From Provencibacterium sp. (GTDB lineage Bacteria > Bacillota > Clostridia > Oscillospirales > Ruminococcaceae), in contig JAAWDS010000015.1 in assembly GCA_022793895.1 (NCBI GenBank), forward strand, positions 62,001 through 126,000: a stretch of 64,000 nt of DNA. The letters run 5' to 3'. Both the position numbers and the translations under genes were made by a program. Positions 50,829 to 59,144 of this stretch are shown here, one piece after another; the stretch's first letter is position 1; the number at the start of each line of letters is the position of its first letter. The notes below the pieces were generated by a model. That model saw only the letters and a program-made list of their open reading frames with translations, did no database searches and was not told the origin of the DNA.

Positions 50829-51584
50829 ATGAACAGGATTCGGATCATTCTTTCCGGCGCTGGCGGAAAGATGGGACGTGCGATCCGCGCGCTTTGCAGC
50901 GAGCGGGAGGACTGCACGATTGTCGCTGGTTTTGACCTGCGTGCCGGCGGGGAAGCGCCGTTCCCCATCTATCCGGAACCGGCCCAGTGTACGCAGGAGG
51001 CCGATGTGGTCATAGATTTTTCTCATCCGAGCGTGCTGGAGCCGCTGCTCGCCTACTGCCGGGAGAGAAAGCTCCCCGCCGTGTTGGCCACCACCGGCTA
51101 TAGCCCCGAACAGCTTTCCGCCATTCAGGCGGCGGCGGCGGATATCCCCGTTTTCTCCACCGCCAACATGTCGCTGGGCGTGAACCTCTTAGCGAGCCTG
51201 TGCGAAAAGGCGGCGGCGGTGCTGGGGCATGATTTTGATATCGAGATCATCGAAAAGCACCACAACCAGAAGATCGACGCTCCGAGCGGCACGGCGCTCA
51301 TGCTGGCCGACCGCATTTCCGGGGCGCTGGAAAAGAAGCCCCAATATGTTTATGACCGGCATTCCGAGCGCCGGAAGCGCCGCCGGGAGGAGATCGGCCT
51401 GCACGCTGTGCGCGGCGGGACGATTGTGGGGGAGCACGAGGTGCTCTTTGCGGGCACGGACGAGACCATTACCCTCTCCCATGCCGCCTACAGCAAGCAG
51501 GTGTTTGCGGCCGGGGCCATCAACGCGGCGCTGTTTTTAGCCGGCCAGCCGGCCGGGATCTACGATATGGGGGATCTGGTATAA
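50829..51584 (+). CDS. dapB: 4-hydroxy-tetrahydrodipicolinate reductase
   Basis: 251 residues. NAD(P)H reduction step to tetrahydrodipicolinate. N-terminal GAGGKMGRAI nucleotide loop; VVIDFSHPSV near 60; ANMSLGVNLL; substrate-binding IEKHHNQKIDAPSGTALML near 142-160 with the catalytic His and Lys; IGLHAVRGGTIVGEHEVLFAG near 195. GAAGGAGA precedes ATG. 95 bases after dapA. Between asd/dapA/dapB and the ACT gene no own promoter is obvious. Confidence 0.97.
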   Translation: MNRIRIILSGAGGKMGRAIRALCSEREDCTIVAGFDLRAGGEAPFPIYPEPAQCTQEADVVIDFSHPSVLEPLLAYCRERKLPAVLATTGYSPEQLSAIQAAAADIPVFSTANMSLGVNLLASLCEKAAAVLGHDFDIEIIEKHHNQKIDAPSGTALMLADRISGALEKKPQYVYDRHSERRKRRREEIGLHAVRGGTIVGEHEVLFAGTDETITLSHAAYSKQVFAAGAINAALFLAGQPAGIYDMGDLV

Positions 51585-51654
51585 AGCTGCATGCGCCCTG
51601 GCGACGGGCATGAAAGAGCATGCACCGGCAGAATAAAACGGAGGAGGCTTCTGC

Positions 51655-52122
51655 ATGTACGGCGTTGATAAGCTGACGCTGACCGAGGATGTCGCGTTGG
51701 TGACCTTTTCAAAGATTCCGGCCAACCTTACCCTGATTTCAGAGATTTTCCTGCAATTTGGGGAGAAGGAGATCAATATCGACATGATCTCCCAGGCTGC
51801 GCCGCGCGGGGATATGACCAGCCTTTCCTTCAGCGTTTCAGGGGAACGGCTGGTGGAGGTACTGGAGCTGGTCAACCAGTTCCGGGAGAAGCATCCGGCG
51901 ATTAAGCCGCTGATTGCGGGCGGAAACGTGAAAATCCAGTTGTTCGGCGAGCAGATGCCGCAGATGAGCGGCGTGGCCGCGCGCGCCATTGCGGCGCTCG
52001 CGCGCTCCGGCTGCGAGCTGATGCTCACCACCACCTCTGAGGTGGATATCTCCTTCCTCGTTGCCAGCGCCCATTGTGAGGATGCGCTGGCCGCTCTGCG
52101 CGAGGAGTTCGGCGTACAATAA
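51655..52122 (+). CDS. Stand-alone tandem ACT-domain regulator (aspartokinase-like)
   Basis: 155 residues, essentially two ACT domains. The first (LTLTEDVALVTFSKIPANLTLISEIFLQFGEKEINIDMISQAAPRGDMTSLSFSV) and second (AGGNVKIQLFGEQMPQMSGVAARAIAALARSGCELMLTTTSEVDISFLVASAHCEDALAAL) match the C-terminal regulatory part of aspartokinase, in which the DMISQ and SEVDISF strings touch bound lysine. There is no kinase domain and no start of one. GGAGGAGG precedes ATG. In Gram-positive aspartokinases the same region is also made as a separate beta subunit, so this may be an independent gene doing that job, or a lysine/threonine sensor. Last gene of the lysine operon. Confidence 0.85.
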   Translation: MYGVDKLTLTEDVALVTFSKIPANLTLISEIFLQFGEKEINIDMISQAAPRGDMTSLSFSVSGERLVEVLELVNQFREKHPAIKPLIAGGNVKIQLFGEQMPQMSGVAARAIAALARSGCELMLTTTSEVDISFLVASAHCEDALAALREEFGVQ

Positions 52123-52171
52123 ACCGGAAAGCTGTGGGAAAGCCGCTGCGAAATTTCATTTCCGGCCTATA

Positions 52172-52219
52172 GAAAAGGGCGCGCCTGCAAAACGACAGTT
52201 TTGCAGGCGCGCCCTTTTT
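52172..52219 (+). terminator. Terminator of the lysine operon
   Basis: Perfect stem of about 20 bp: AAAAGGGCGCGCCTGCAAAA with its complement, loop CGACAG, then TTTTTC. Confidence 0.93.
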
Positions 52220-52264
52220 CTGCAAGCCGGAGGATCGCCCGACCGGAGGTTTCTTTTCTATTTT
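52220..52264 (+). repeat. Dispersed post-terminator repeat, copy at the lysine operon
   Basis: CTGCAAGCCGGAGGA, then a variable part, CGACCGGAGGTTTC and TTTTCTATTTT, as at 30792-30837. Directly after the terminator. A reversed core is at 54414-54425. Confidence 0.75.
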
Positions 52265-52317
52265 GTAACAGCCCCTTTTGGGCGCAAAAGCGCCGTCCGT
52301 CCAAAGCGGGCGGCTTT

Positions 52318-52953
52318 TTAAAACGAAATCTTATTTTCAACCACCTTTCCCAACACGCGGACGGAGGTGCGGGTGAGATCGTATACCTGCGGGCCGTAGG
52401 AGGCGTCGGTCGATTGGGGAAGCAGCGTTACCGTCTGTCCCTGCTGGTAAAAGCGCTTGACGGTCGCCCGCTCCCCGTCGGTCAGCACAACAGCAATCTC
52501 CCCGTTTTCCACCATATCCTGCCGCCGGATAATCAGGAGATCGCCGTCGTGGATGCGCGCGGCGTTCATGCTGTCGCCCTCCACGCGCAGCGCAAAATAT
52601 TCTGCGCCCCCGTTCCTGTCGGTGTAGGTATAGCCCTCAATCTGTTCTTCGGCAAAGAGCGGAAGCCCCGCCGCCACCCGGCCCAGAATGGGGATGCGCT
52701 GGGTAGGGTGGTAGGGCGCGCCCGGCAGCGGCTCCTCTTCGGTGAGCCTTCCGCGGGGAACGCCGAAAAAATCGGCCAGCATTTGCAGGCTGCCGACCCT
52801 GGGATATTTTTTGCCGGTGCACCAGTCGGAAACGGTGGAGGGCGTTAATCCCAGGGCCAACGCCAGGTCTGCCTGCGCCATCTTCCTTTCAGCCAACAGG
52901 CGCGACAGGTTTTCTGAGAATACGCGGCGGGCGTTTTCACCAAGACCCGGCAT
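52318..52953 (-). CDS. LexA/CI-like transcriptional repressor with S24 peptidase domain
   Basis: 211 residues. N-terminal XRE helix-turn-helix (about 15-68, LGLTPSTVSDWCTGKKYP as recognition part), linker, and C-terminal S24 domain. Autocleavage set seen: scissile Ala95-Gly96 in GRVAAGLPLFA, nucleophile Ser128 in VEGDSMN, general-base Lys166 in ATVKRFY. So it can in principle be inactivated by RecA-linked self-cleavage. Start ATG 52953 has AGGAGGAG upstream; the longer start 52977 is rejected. It faces two secreted-protein genes across a spacer with two divergent promoters and matching operators. Not the general LexA, whose wHTH DNA-binding domain differs. Confidence 0.92.
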   Translation of the reverse strand: MPGLGENARRVFSENLSRLLAERKMAQADLALALGLTPSTVSDWCTGKKYPRVGSLQMLADFFGVPRGRLTEEEPLPGAPYHPTQRIPILGRVAAGLPLFAEEQIEGYTYTDRNGGAEYFALRVEGDSMNAARIHDGDLLIIRRQDMVENGEIAVVLTDGERATVKRFYQQGQTVTLLPQSTDASYGPQVYDLTRTSVRVLGKVVENKISF

Positions 52954-52994
52954 CTTCCTTCTCCTCCTATCTATCATCGATGGTTGCTTCCTCT

Positions 52995-53023
52995 ATTATA
53001 CGCTTAAAGAAAATATTTTTCAA
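52995..53023 (-). promoter_or_regulatory. Promoter of the S24 repressor gene
   Basis: On the minus strand TTGAAA (53018-53023), 17 bases, TATAAT (52995-53000). The spacer contains an operator half, CTTTAAGCGT (53000-53009), touching the -10 box. Confidence 0.85.
53000..53012. promoter_or_regulatory. Operator copy 1 of the S24 locus
   Basis: ACGCTTAAAGAAA: the left half of the 13-bp palindrome at 53050-53062, inside ATTATACGCTTAAAG, which is repeated exactly 50 bp further on. Confidence 0.6.
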
Positions 53024-53041
53024 GTTTTCTTAAAAATCCCC

Positions 53042-53070
53042 TTGATTATACGCTTAAAGCGTGATATACT
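53042..53070 (+). promoter_or_regulatory. Promoter of the secreted-protein pair
   Basis: TTGATT (53042-53047), 17 bases, TATACT (53065-53070). Its spacer is filled by the perfect palindrome at 53050-53062. Confidence 0.8.
53050..53062. promoter_or_regulatory. Operator copy 2 of the S24 locus (full palindrome)
   Basis: ACGCTTAAAGCGT, an inverted repeat with a single central base. A third, degenerate copy ACGCTTTAAACG stands at 53135-53146 within the rightward leader. Confidence 0.65.
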
Positions 53071-53225
53071 AAGGATAGTCTCGCGGGGCAAAGGGGATTG
53101 TTCTTCAATTTAGAACATATGTTTATTAAAAAATACGCTTTAAACGGATTGCAAGGGCAAGCGAACCGCTCCTTGGGGATGTCTCCGCCGGGGGCCGGTC
53201 CGGTTTACGAGGAAGGATGGTCACG

Positions 53226-53738
53226 ATGGAAAAACGGACGGCGCAAAGAGGGATTTTAGCGGCATCGGCCGTTCTGCTGCTCTGTACCGGGGCGGTGCTG
53301 GCACTCCGGCAGCCGCGGCAGAGCGGTCTTGCTTGGGAAGAGAACGCCATGGTAGGGTTTATGCCGGGCGTGGATTTGGAAACGCGGCGCAAGCAGCTGC
53401 AACAGGAGCTGGACGAGAGCCAGATTGCCTTTTCGCTGAACAGTTCGCCTGCGTTTGTATTGGAAAACGGTATTCCCACCGGGAAGCTGATGCTGGAGAA
53501 TCCAGGAAACAACCATAAGCTGCTCACGGCGGAGCTACAGTTAAGCGCGACCGGTGAAACGCTCTACCAATCCGGGGCGCTGCGGCCGGGCAGCTATTTG
53601 GAGGAGGTGGCCCTCAACCGGACGCTGCCCGCCGGGGAATATCCCATTACCGTCTATCTGCGCGCCTATCGCGAGGATACGGAGGAGCTTATTGGCCAGA
53701 CCGGCGCTTCGGTGACACTAACGGTGCTGCCGGGCTAG
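53226..53738 (+). CDS. Unknown membrane-anchored secreted protein
   Basis: 170 residues. TM or uncleaved signal about 8-28 (GILAASAVLLLCTGAVLAL), then a mainly beta extracellular domain with strands such as AFVLENGIPTGKLMLENPGNNHKLLTAELQLSATGETLYQSGALRPGSYLEEVALNR and a closing TGASVTLTVLP; the repeated E-Y-x-V strand pattern is Ig-like. I do not recognise the family. ATG 53226 is nine bases from GAGGAAGG; ATG 53217 is too close. First gene after the operator-bearing promoter, 29 bases before the companion gene. Confidence 0.75.
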   Translation: MEKRTAQRGILAASAVLLLCTGAVLALRQPRQSGLAWEENAMVGFMPGVDLETRRKQLQQELDESQIAFSLNSSPAFVLENGIPTGKLMLENPGNNHKLLTAELQLSATGETLYQSGALRPGSYLEEVALNRTLPAGEYPITVYLRAYREDTEELIGQTGASVTLTVLPG

Positions 53739-53767
53739 GAAATAAAAAAACAAGGAGGAAAAAACAG

Positions 53768-54352
53768 ATGAAAAAGGTGTTAGCAGGTTGGCTGTCCGCG
53801 GCGCTCATTCTGTGCGCATGTCCGGTAGTCTTTGCGGCGGAGAAGCTGCCGGCGGGCAGCAGCGGCCCAGGTACGAGCGGGGTGGTTGTGGAATCCAACG
53901 ATCCGAAGGATATCGAGCTGCACGGGGAGATCGAGCCGACCATCCTTTCGGTGACGGTGCCCTCCTACATCCCGTTTTCCATTAGCCGCAGCCTTCCGCG
54001 TGCGAACAAGGTGGTTTCCCCCCGCATAGAGGTGGCCAACCATTCTTCGGTTCCGGTTTCGGTGTATGTGGCGGATACGAAGATTGACTTGAGCAGGCTG
54101 GGAGGGGCCACCTGGAGCGAGAACGGCGACGTGGGTCCCAACCAAGTTGCTGTCGGACTTACGAGCGCGCAGAGCGAGCCGGAGTCGCTCTCCGGCGCCC
54201 AGTGGCTTCAGGAGGGGAAGCAGGAGACCGAGCTTGCCCGCTTAAACCCGGAGGATGCCGGACGGCTTTTCGTTGTGGGGACGTTGGGCGAGAGCGTGCC
54301 GGAAAACCGGAGCTTCACCGTTATCGCCACGTTGATGGTGCACGCACAGTAG
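53768..54352 (+). CDS. Unknown secreted protein
   Basis: 194 residues. Cleavable signal peptide 1-23 (ending PVVFAAE), then a beta-rich domain: SVTVPSYIPFSISRSLPRANKVVSPRIEVANHSSVPVSVYVADT, and LFVVGTLGESVPENRSFTVIATLMVHA at the end. The pattern of VxVPxxIPFxI followed by NxSxxPVxV is what is seen in some Firmicute surface-fibre or WxL-like proteins; the family is uncertain. AAGGAGG directly precedes ATG. With 53226-53738 it forms a two-gene operon under the S24 repressor. Confidence 0.75.
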   Translation: MKKVLAGWLSAALILCACPVVFAAEKLPAGSSGPGTSGVVVESNDPKDIELHGEIEPTILSVTVPSYIPFSISRSLPRANKVVSPRIEVANHSSVPVSVYVADTKIDLSRLGGATWSENGDVGPNQVAVGLTSAQSEPESLSGAQWLQEGKQETELARLNPEDAGRLFVVGTLGESVPENRSFTVIATLMVHAQ

Positions 54353-54413
54353 TTCCCGGCTGCGGATCTGATTTCCAGAAAGGAGGCCAAGGAGGGCATC
54401 CGCAGAATCCGAT

Positions 54414-54425
54414 TCCGGCTTGCAG
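54414..54425 (-). repeat. Core of the post-terminator repeat, reversed
   Basis: TCCGGCTTGCAG, complement of CTGCAAGCCGGA, followed by AAAGGGGGGCGCGCC, again next to a GCGCGCC block as at 52172-52231. Lies in the 54353-54726 gap before the terminator at 54498. Confidence 0.5.
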
Positions 54426-54497
54426 AAACCGGAAAAAGGGGGGCGCGCCCTAGCGCGAAATTCGGGGCGTAATCTTCGCCTCGAAAATACTTTTTCA

Positions 54498-54538
54498 GAA
54501 GGAGCTGCCTGCAAAGCATTTTGCAGGCAGCTCCTTTC
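54498..54538 (+). terminator. Terminator of the secreted-protein pair
   Basis: GAAGGAGCTGCCTGCAAA pairs with TTTGCAGGCAGCTCCTTTC around GCATT. Confidence 0.88.
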
Positions 54539-54642
54539 GACGCGCTTACCCTTTTTTTATTCTTGCGGTATATTATAATGGTGCTGGACACAAACGGGCC
54601 TTTATGATCCCTTTGCCTTTTCCAGCTGTAAAGAAAAAGTAC

Positions 54643-54671
54643 TTGACAGCTGGGGAAGAAGCCGGTATAAT
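54643..54671 (+). promoter_or_regulatory. Promoter of the ylxM-ffh operon
   Basis: TTGACA (54643-54648), 17 bases, TATAAT (54666-54671): both boxes match consensus. The leader includes TGTAAAG/CTTTACA, a hairpin at 54687-54707. Confidence 0.95.
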
Positions 54672-54686
54672 ACAAAGTGCGCTTAG

Positions 54687-54707
54687 TGTAAAGGGATAAA
54701 CTTTACA
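54687..54707 (+). promoter_or_regulatory. Leader hairpin of ylxM
   Basis: TGTAAAG, seven-base loop, CTTTACA; just before the ribosome site GAGGGAGG. Could affect translation start. Confidence 0.5.
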
Positions 54708-54726
54708 GAGAGGGAGGCTTCGCCGC

Positions 54727-55092
54727 ATGCCCAAGGATCTCACGATTACGGTGCTCTTTGATTTTTACGGCGATATGCTGACCGAAAAGCAGCGGGAGGT
54801 CATCGACCTCTATTACAATGAGGATCTGTCCCTGGGGGAGATCGCTTCCGAGAGCGGCATCACCCGGCAGGGAGTGCGCGATTCGATCAAGCGCGCCGAA
54901 GCAACGCTCCAGGAGCTGGAGGAAAGGCTCGGCCTGGCCCGCCGCTTTCAGGAGATGCAGCAGGACCTCGGCCGGATTGCACAGTATGCAAAGGATATTC
55001 AATTCGAGAGCGACCGGATGGGCGCTTCTTCGGGGATTTATACCAAGGCGGGGGAGATCGCGCGGCTGGCGATGAGGATCAGCCGGGATTGA
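54727..55092 (+). CDS. ylxM: YlxM/UPF0122 HTH protein (SRP pathway)
   Basis: 121 residues. Sigma-70 region-4 like HTH: LFDFYGDMLTEKQREVIDLYYNEDLSLGEIASESGITRQGVRDSIKRAEATL, the hallmark of YlxM, followed by a helical tail. YlxM is known in Streptococcus to associate with the SRP. GAGGGAGG precedes ATG. 24 bases ahead of ffh, in the order typical of Firmicutes. Confidence 0.95.
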   Translation: MPKDLTITVLFDFYGDMLTEKQREVIDLYYNEDLSLGEIASESGITRQGVRDSIKRAEATLQELEERLGLARRFQEMQQDLGRIAQYAKDIQFESDRMGASSGIYTKAGEIARLAMRISRD

Positions 55093-55116
55093 CGGCCGGC
55101 AGAATGGGGGGAAAGC

Positions 55117-56469
<1,353 letters not shown>

Positions 56470-56569
56470 GAAACGATATTGTGCTCTCCGAGCTGCAATA
56501 TAGCGCCGTCCTCCGCCCCATGCGGGGATGGTTCAAAGAACAGGAACAAGAAAACAGGAGGTGATAGGC

Positions 56570-56812
56570 ATGGCGGTTAAAATCAGACTGAGAAGAATGG
56601 GCGCGAAAAAGGCCCCCTTCTACCGCATTGTAGTTGCGGATTCCCGCTACCCGCGCGACGGCCGGTTCATTGAGGAGGTCGGCACCTACGATCCCACCAA
56701 GAACCCCGCTGCGGTGAACATCGATGCGGAGAAAACCAAGAAGTGGCTGGCGACCGGCGCTCAGCCCACCGATACCGTGAAGGCGCTGCTGAAGAAAAAC
56801 GGCGTTCTTTAA
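56570..56812 (+). CDS. rpsP: 30S ribosomal protein S16
   Basis: 80 residues, full length. [26 protein letters not shown] and [12 protein letters not shown] are the S16 signature. GGAGGTGA is at the ideal distance from ATG 56570; the earlier in-frame GTG/ATG (56528) is before it. 100 bases after ffh. Confidence 0.98.
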   Translation: MAVKIRLRRMGAKKAPFYRIVVADSRYPRDGRFIEEVGTYDPTKNPAAVNIDAEKTKKWLATGAQPTDTVKALLKKNGVL

Positions 56813-56836
56813 AGGCGGAAAGGTATAGGAACAAGA

Positions 56837-57070
56837 ATGGAAGAACTGATTGGGACGATTGCCAGGGGCCTGGTCGATCAGAAGGATGCGGTTTCGGTGA
56901 CGGCGGGCGAACCGGATGCAGAGGGGACGGTAATCTACCATCTGCACGTTGCCCCAGAGGACATGGGCCGCGTCATTGGCAAGCAGGGACGCATTGCAAA
57001 GGCGATCCGCACGGTCGTGCGCGCCTACGCGGCCCGCGCCGATCAGAAGGTCATGGTGGAAATCGACTAA
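56837..57070 (+). CDS. khpA: KH-domain RNA-binding protein KhpA
   Basis: 77 residues, one KH domain with the GxxG loop in MGRVIGKQGRIAKAIRTVVRAY (GKQG). Small KH proteins between rpsP and rimM bind sRNA and mRNA with KhpB and influence cell division in Gram-positives. GGAAAGG precedes ATG. 24 bases after rpsP. Confidence 0.95.
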   Translation: MEELIGTIARGLVDQKDAVSVTAGEPDAEGTVIYHLHVAPEDMGRVIGKQGRIAKAIRTVVRAYAARADQKVMVEID

Positions 57071-57079
57071 GTTTGAACA

Positions 57080-57144
57080 AAGGGCCTGCCGCAAAGCTGC
57101 AAAGGGAATCTTGGGTTCCTGGGTCGGCTCTGCGGGCAGGCCCT
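57080..57144 (+). promoter_or_regulatory. Large hairpin between khpA and rimM
   Basis: AGGGCCTGCCGCA pairs with TGCGGGCAGGCCCT around about 35 bases, with no U tract. It is the only feature of the 169-base gap and may process or attenuate the operon transcript. Confidence 0.45.
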
Positions 57145-57239
57145 CAGACTGTGACAAAGCCCGGAAACGGTCCGGGCAGTTTTCATAAAGACAGGCGCGC
57201 CGGAGAAAGGCCCGGCGGGCAGGCGGGGAGGCCGGGCGA

Positions 57240-57743
57240 TTGAAGGAATATCTGGAAATAGGGAAAATTGTTACCACCCATGGCGTGCAGGGGGAGGTTA
57301 AGGTGCAGCCCTGGTGCGATGAGGCGGCGTTTTTAGCCGGGCTATCCGAGGTGGGCGTGGGCGCGCCCGATCGCCCGATGTCCGTCCAACGCGGACGGGT
57401 GCAGAAGAACATGGCGATCCTCAAGCTGGAGGGGGTGGATACCGTCTCGGCCGCCGCCCTTCTGCGGGAACGGATCCTTTACCTGCACCGCGATAAAATC
57501 CCGCTGGCCGAAGGGGAGTATTTTATTCAAGACCTCATCGGCCTCCCGGTTTATGACGCCGACACCGGCGCGCTCTATGGAACGCTGTGCGACGTTTCCA
57601 AAACCGGGGCGAACGACGTTTGGCACATCCGCTTTCCGGATGGGGCCGAACGGCTGATCCCCAAGATCCCCCAGGTGGTGCTGCGGGTGGACGTGGCCGG
57701 GGGACGGGTGGAGATCCGGCCGCTCAGGGGGCTGTTTGAATGA
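57240..57743 (+). CDS. rimM: 16S rRNA processing protein RimM
   Basis: 167 residues. 30S maturation factor that binds S19. N-terminal barrel YLEIGKIVTTHGVQGEVKVQPWCD; PRC-barrel ending KIPQVVLRVDVAGGRVEIRPLRGLFE, the usual RimM tail. TTG start at 57240: GGGAGG lies eight bases upstream and the alternative ATG codons lie inside the domain. Its stop overlaps the trmD start by four bases (ATGA), coupling translation. Confidence 0.95.
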   Translation: MKEYLEIGKIVTTHGVQGEVKVQPWCDEAAFLAGLSEVGVGAPDRPMSVQRGRVQKNMAILKLEGVDTVSAAALLRERILYLHRDKIPLAEGEYFIQDLIGLPVYDADTGALYGTLCDVSKTGANDVWHIRFPDGAERLIPKIPQVVLRVDVAGGRVEIRPLRGLFE

Positions 57744-58507
57744 CGGTCGATATTGCAACCCTTTTCCCGGAGATGTGCGAGGCGGTGCTCTCGTCGAGCA
57801 TCATCGGCCGGGCGCGCGCGGCGGGCAGGCTGCGGGTGGATTGCCACGACATCCGCGGCTTTTCGGAGGACAAGCACCGCAAGGTGGACGATTCCCCCTA
57901 TGGCGGCGGAATGGGGATGGTGCTCGGCCCCGTTCCCATCTACAACTGCTTCCGGTATATCGAGCGGCTGCGCGGCGCGCGGCCGCACACGGTCTACCTC
58001 TCCCCGAAGGGACGGGTATTTTCCCAGCGCAAGGCGGAGGAGCTGGCGCAGAAGGAAAACCTGCTGCTGCTCTGCGGCCACTATGAGGGGGTCGATCAGC
58101 GCATATTGGACGAGATGGTTGACGAAGAGCTTTCGATTGGGGACTATGTGCTCACCGGCGGCGAGCTGGGTGCGCTGGTGGTGGTGGACGCGGTCGGAAG
58201 GCTGTGCGAAGGGGTGCTCAGCGATGCGAGCTGCTACACCGAGGAGAGCCACCAGGGCGGCCTGCTGGAATATCCCCATTATACCCGGCCGCCGGTTTGG
58301 CATGGCCGCGCCGTGCCGGAGGTGCTGCTCAGTGGCCACCACAAAAATATTGCCCGTTGGCGGCGTGAGGAATCCATCCGGCTGACCTGGGAGCGCCGTC
58401 CCGACATGCTGGCGGAGGCGCCTCTGGGGCGGGACGACCTGCTTTTTCTGGAGCGGCTGCGCGCCGGAGAGGCTGGATTGGAAGAAACAGAGGAACGAAA
58501 GCGTTGA
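57740..58507 (+). CDS. trmD: tRNA (guanine37-N1)-methyltransferase
   Basis: 255 residues. SPOUT-fold methyltransferase. VDIATLFPEMCEAVLSSSIIGRA, then DDSPYGGGMGMVLGP, LSPKGRVFSQRKAEELA, and the knot LLCGHYEGVDQRILDEMVDEELSIGDYVLTGGELGALV. Catalytic Asp in the YCGHYEGVDxR loop area. Overlaps rimM. The expected next gene, rplS, is not present; 280 bases without a gene follow. Confidence 0.97.
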   Translation: MTVDIATLFPEMCEAVLSSSIIGRARAAGRLRVDCHDIRGFSEDKHRKVDDSPYGGGMGMVLGPVPIYNCFRYIERLRGARPHTVYLSPKGRVFSQRKAEELAQKENLLLLCGHYEGVDQRILDEMVDEELSIGDYVLTGGELGALVVVDAVGRLCEGVLSDASCYTEESHQGGLLEYPHYTRPPVWHGRAVPEVLLSGHHKNIARWRREESIRLTWERRPDMLAEAPLGRDDLLFLERLRAGEAGLEETEERKR

Positions 58508-58693
58508 ATTTGGAATAAAGTGGGAGTGGAAGCAAAAAAAGCGGAGGATGCGCCCCCGATTCGTTGCATGAGAAGCCTTTGGATGCGCAAAACTATTTGT
58601 GTATTTATCACAACCATGTGCAAAAAAATTGTTTGTTAGATAGATAACTAGCAGAATTTCGGCTGTCCAGGCAAAAAACGGCCGGAATAAACG

Positions 58694-58722
58694 TTGACGA
58701 AGGCAGGCGGGATGTATATAAT
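58694..58722 (+). promoter_or_regulatory. Promoter of the HPr gene
   Basis: TTGACG (58694-58699), 17 bases, TATAAT (58717-58722). Lies in the 58508-58788 gap, which otherwise contains a run of A/T-rich sequence. Confidence 0.85.
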
Positions 58723-58788
58723 GAAACCATTAAGAAATAGCTCGAATGGGGCTGTATGATTGACTTGATAGATAGGAGAGTAGCGAAT

Positions 58789-59052
58789 ATGTTTGTGAAA
58801 GATGTTCCCGTTCAGAATCAAGTAGGTCTGCACGCGCGTCCTGCAACCTTTTTCATCCAGAAGGCGAATGAATTCAAATCTTCTATCTGGATTGAGAAGG
58901 AGGAGCGCCGGGTAAACGCCAAGAGCCTTTTAGGCGTTCTTTCTCTGGGTATTGTCGGCGGCGCCACGATTAAGATCATCGCCGATGGGTCGGATGAGCA
59001 ACAAGCGGTTGCCGAGCTGGTAAAGCTCGTAGAGAGCGGCTTCGCCGAATAA
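58789..59052 (+). CDS. ptsH: Phosphocarrier protein HPr
   Basis: 87 residues. Accepts phosphate from EI at His15 (NQVGLHARPATFF) and, in Firmicutes, is regulated at Ser46 (NAKSLLGVLSLG) by HPr kinase for carbon catabolite repression; both residues are there. ATG 58789 follows TAGGAGAG; the longer 58756 frame start has none. No ptsI or EII gene is nearby, so it may be a general HPr, or a second one. Confidence 0.95.
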   Translation: MFVKDVPVQNQVGLHARPATFFIQKANEFKSSIWIEKEERRVNAKSLLGVLSLGIVGGATIKIIADGSDEQQAVAELVKLVESGFAE

Positions 59053-59079
59053 GGCGGCGCTGCGAACGAACAATGCTAT

Positions 59080-59115
59080 ACGCCGTCAGCAGCTTGCTGG
59101 CGGCGTATTTGTTCC
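59080..59115 (+). terminator. Terminator of the HPr gene
   Basis: ATACGCCG-CAGCA with TGCTG-CGGCGTAT, one mismatch, then TTTGTT. The position before the uvrC TTG start supports the shorter uvrC frame. Confidence 0.8.
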
Positions 59116-59144
59116 ATTTAAACGGCGGAGGGGAGGCGGCGCTT

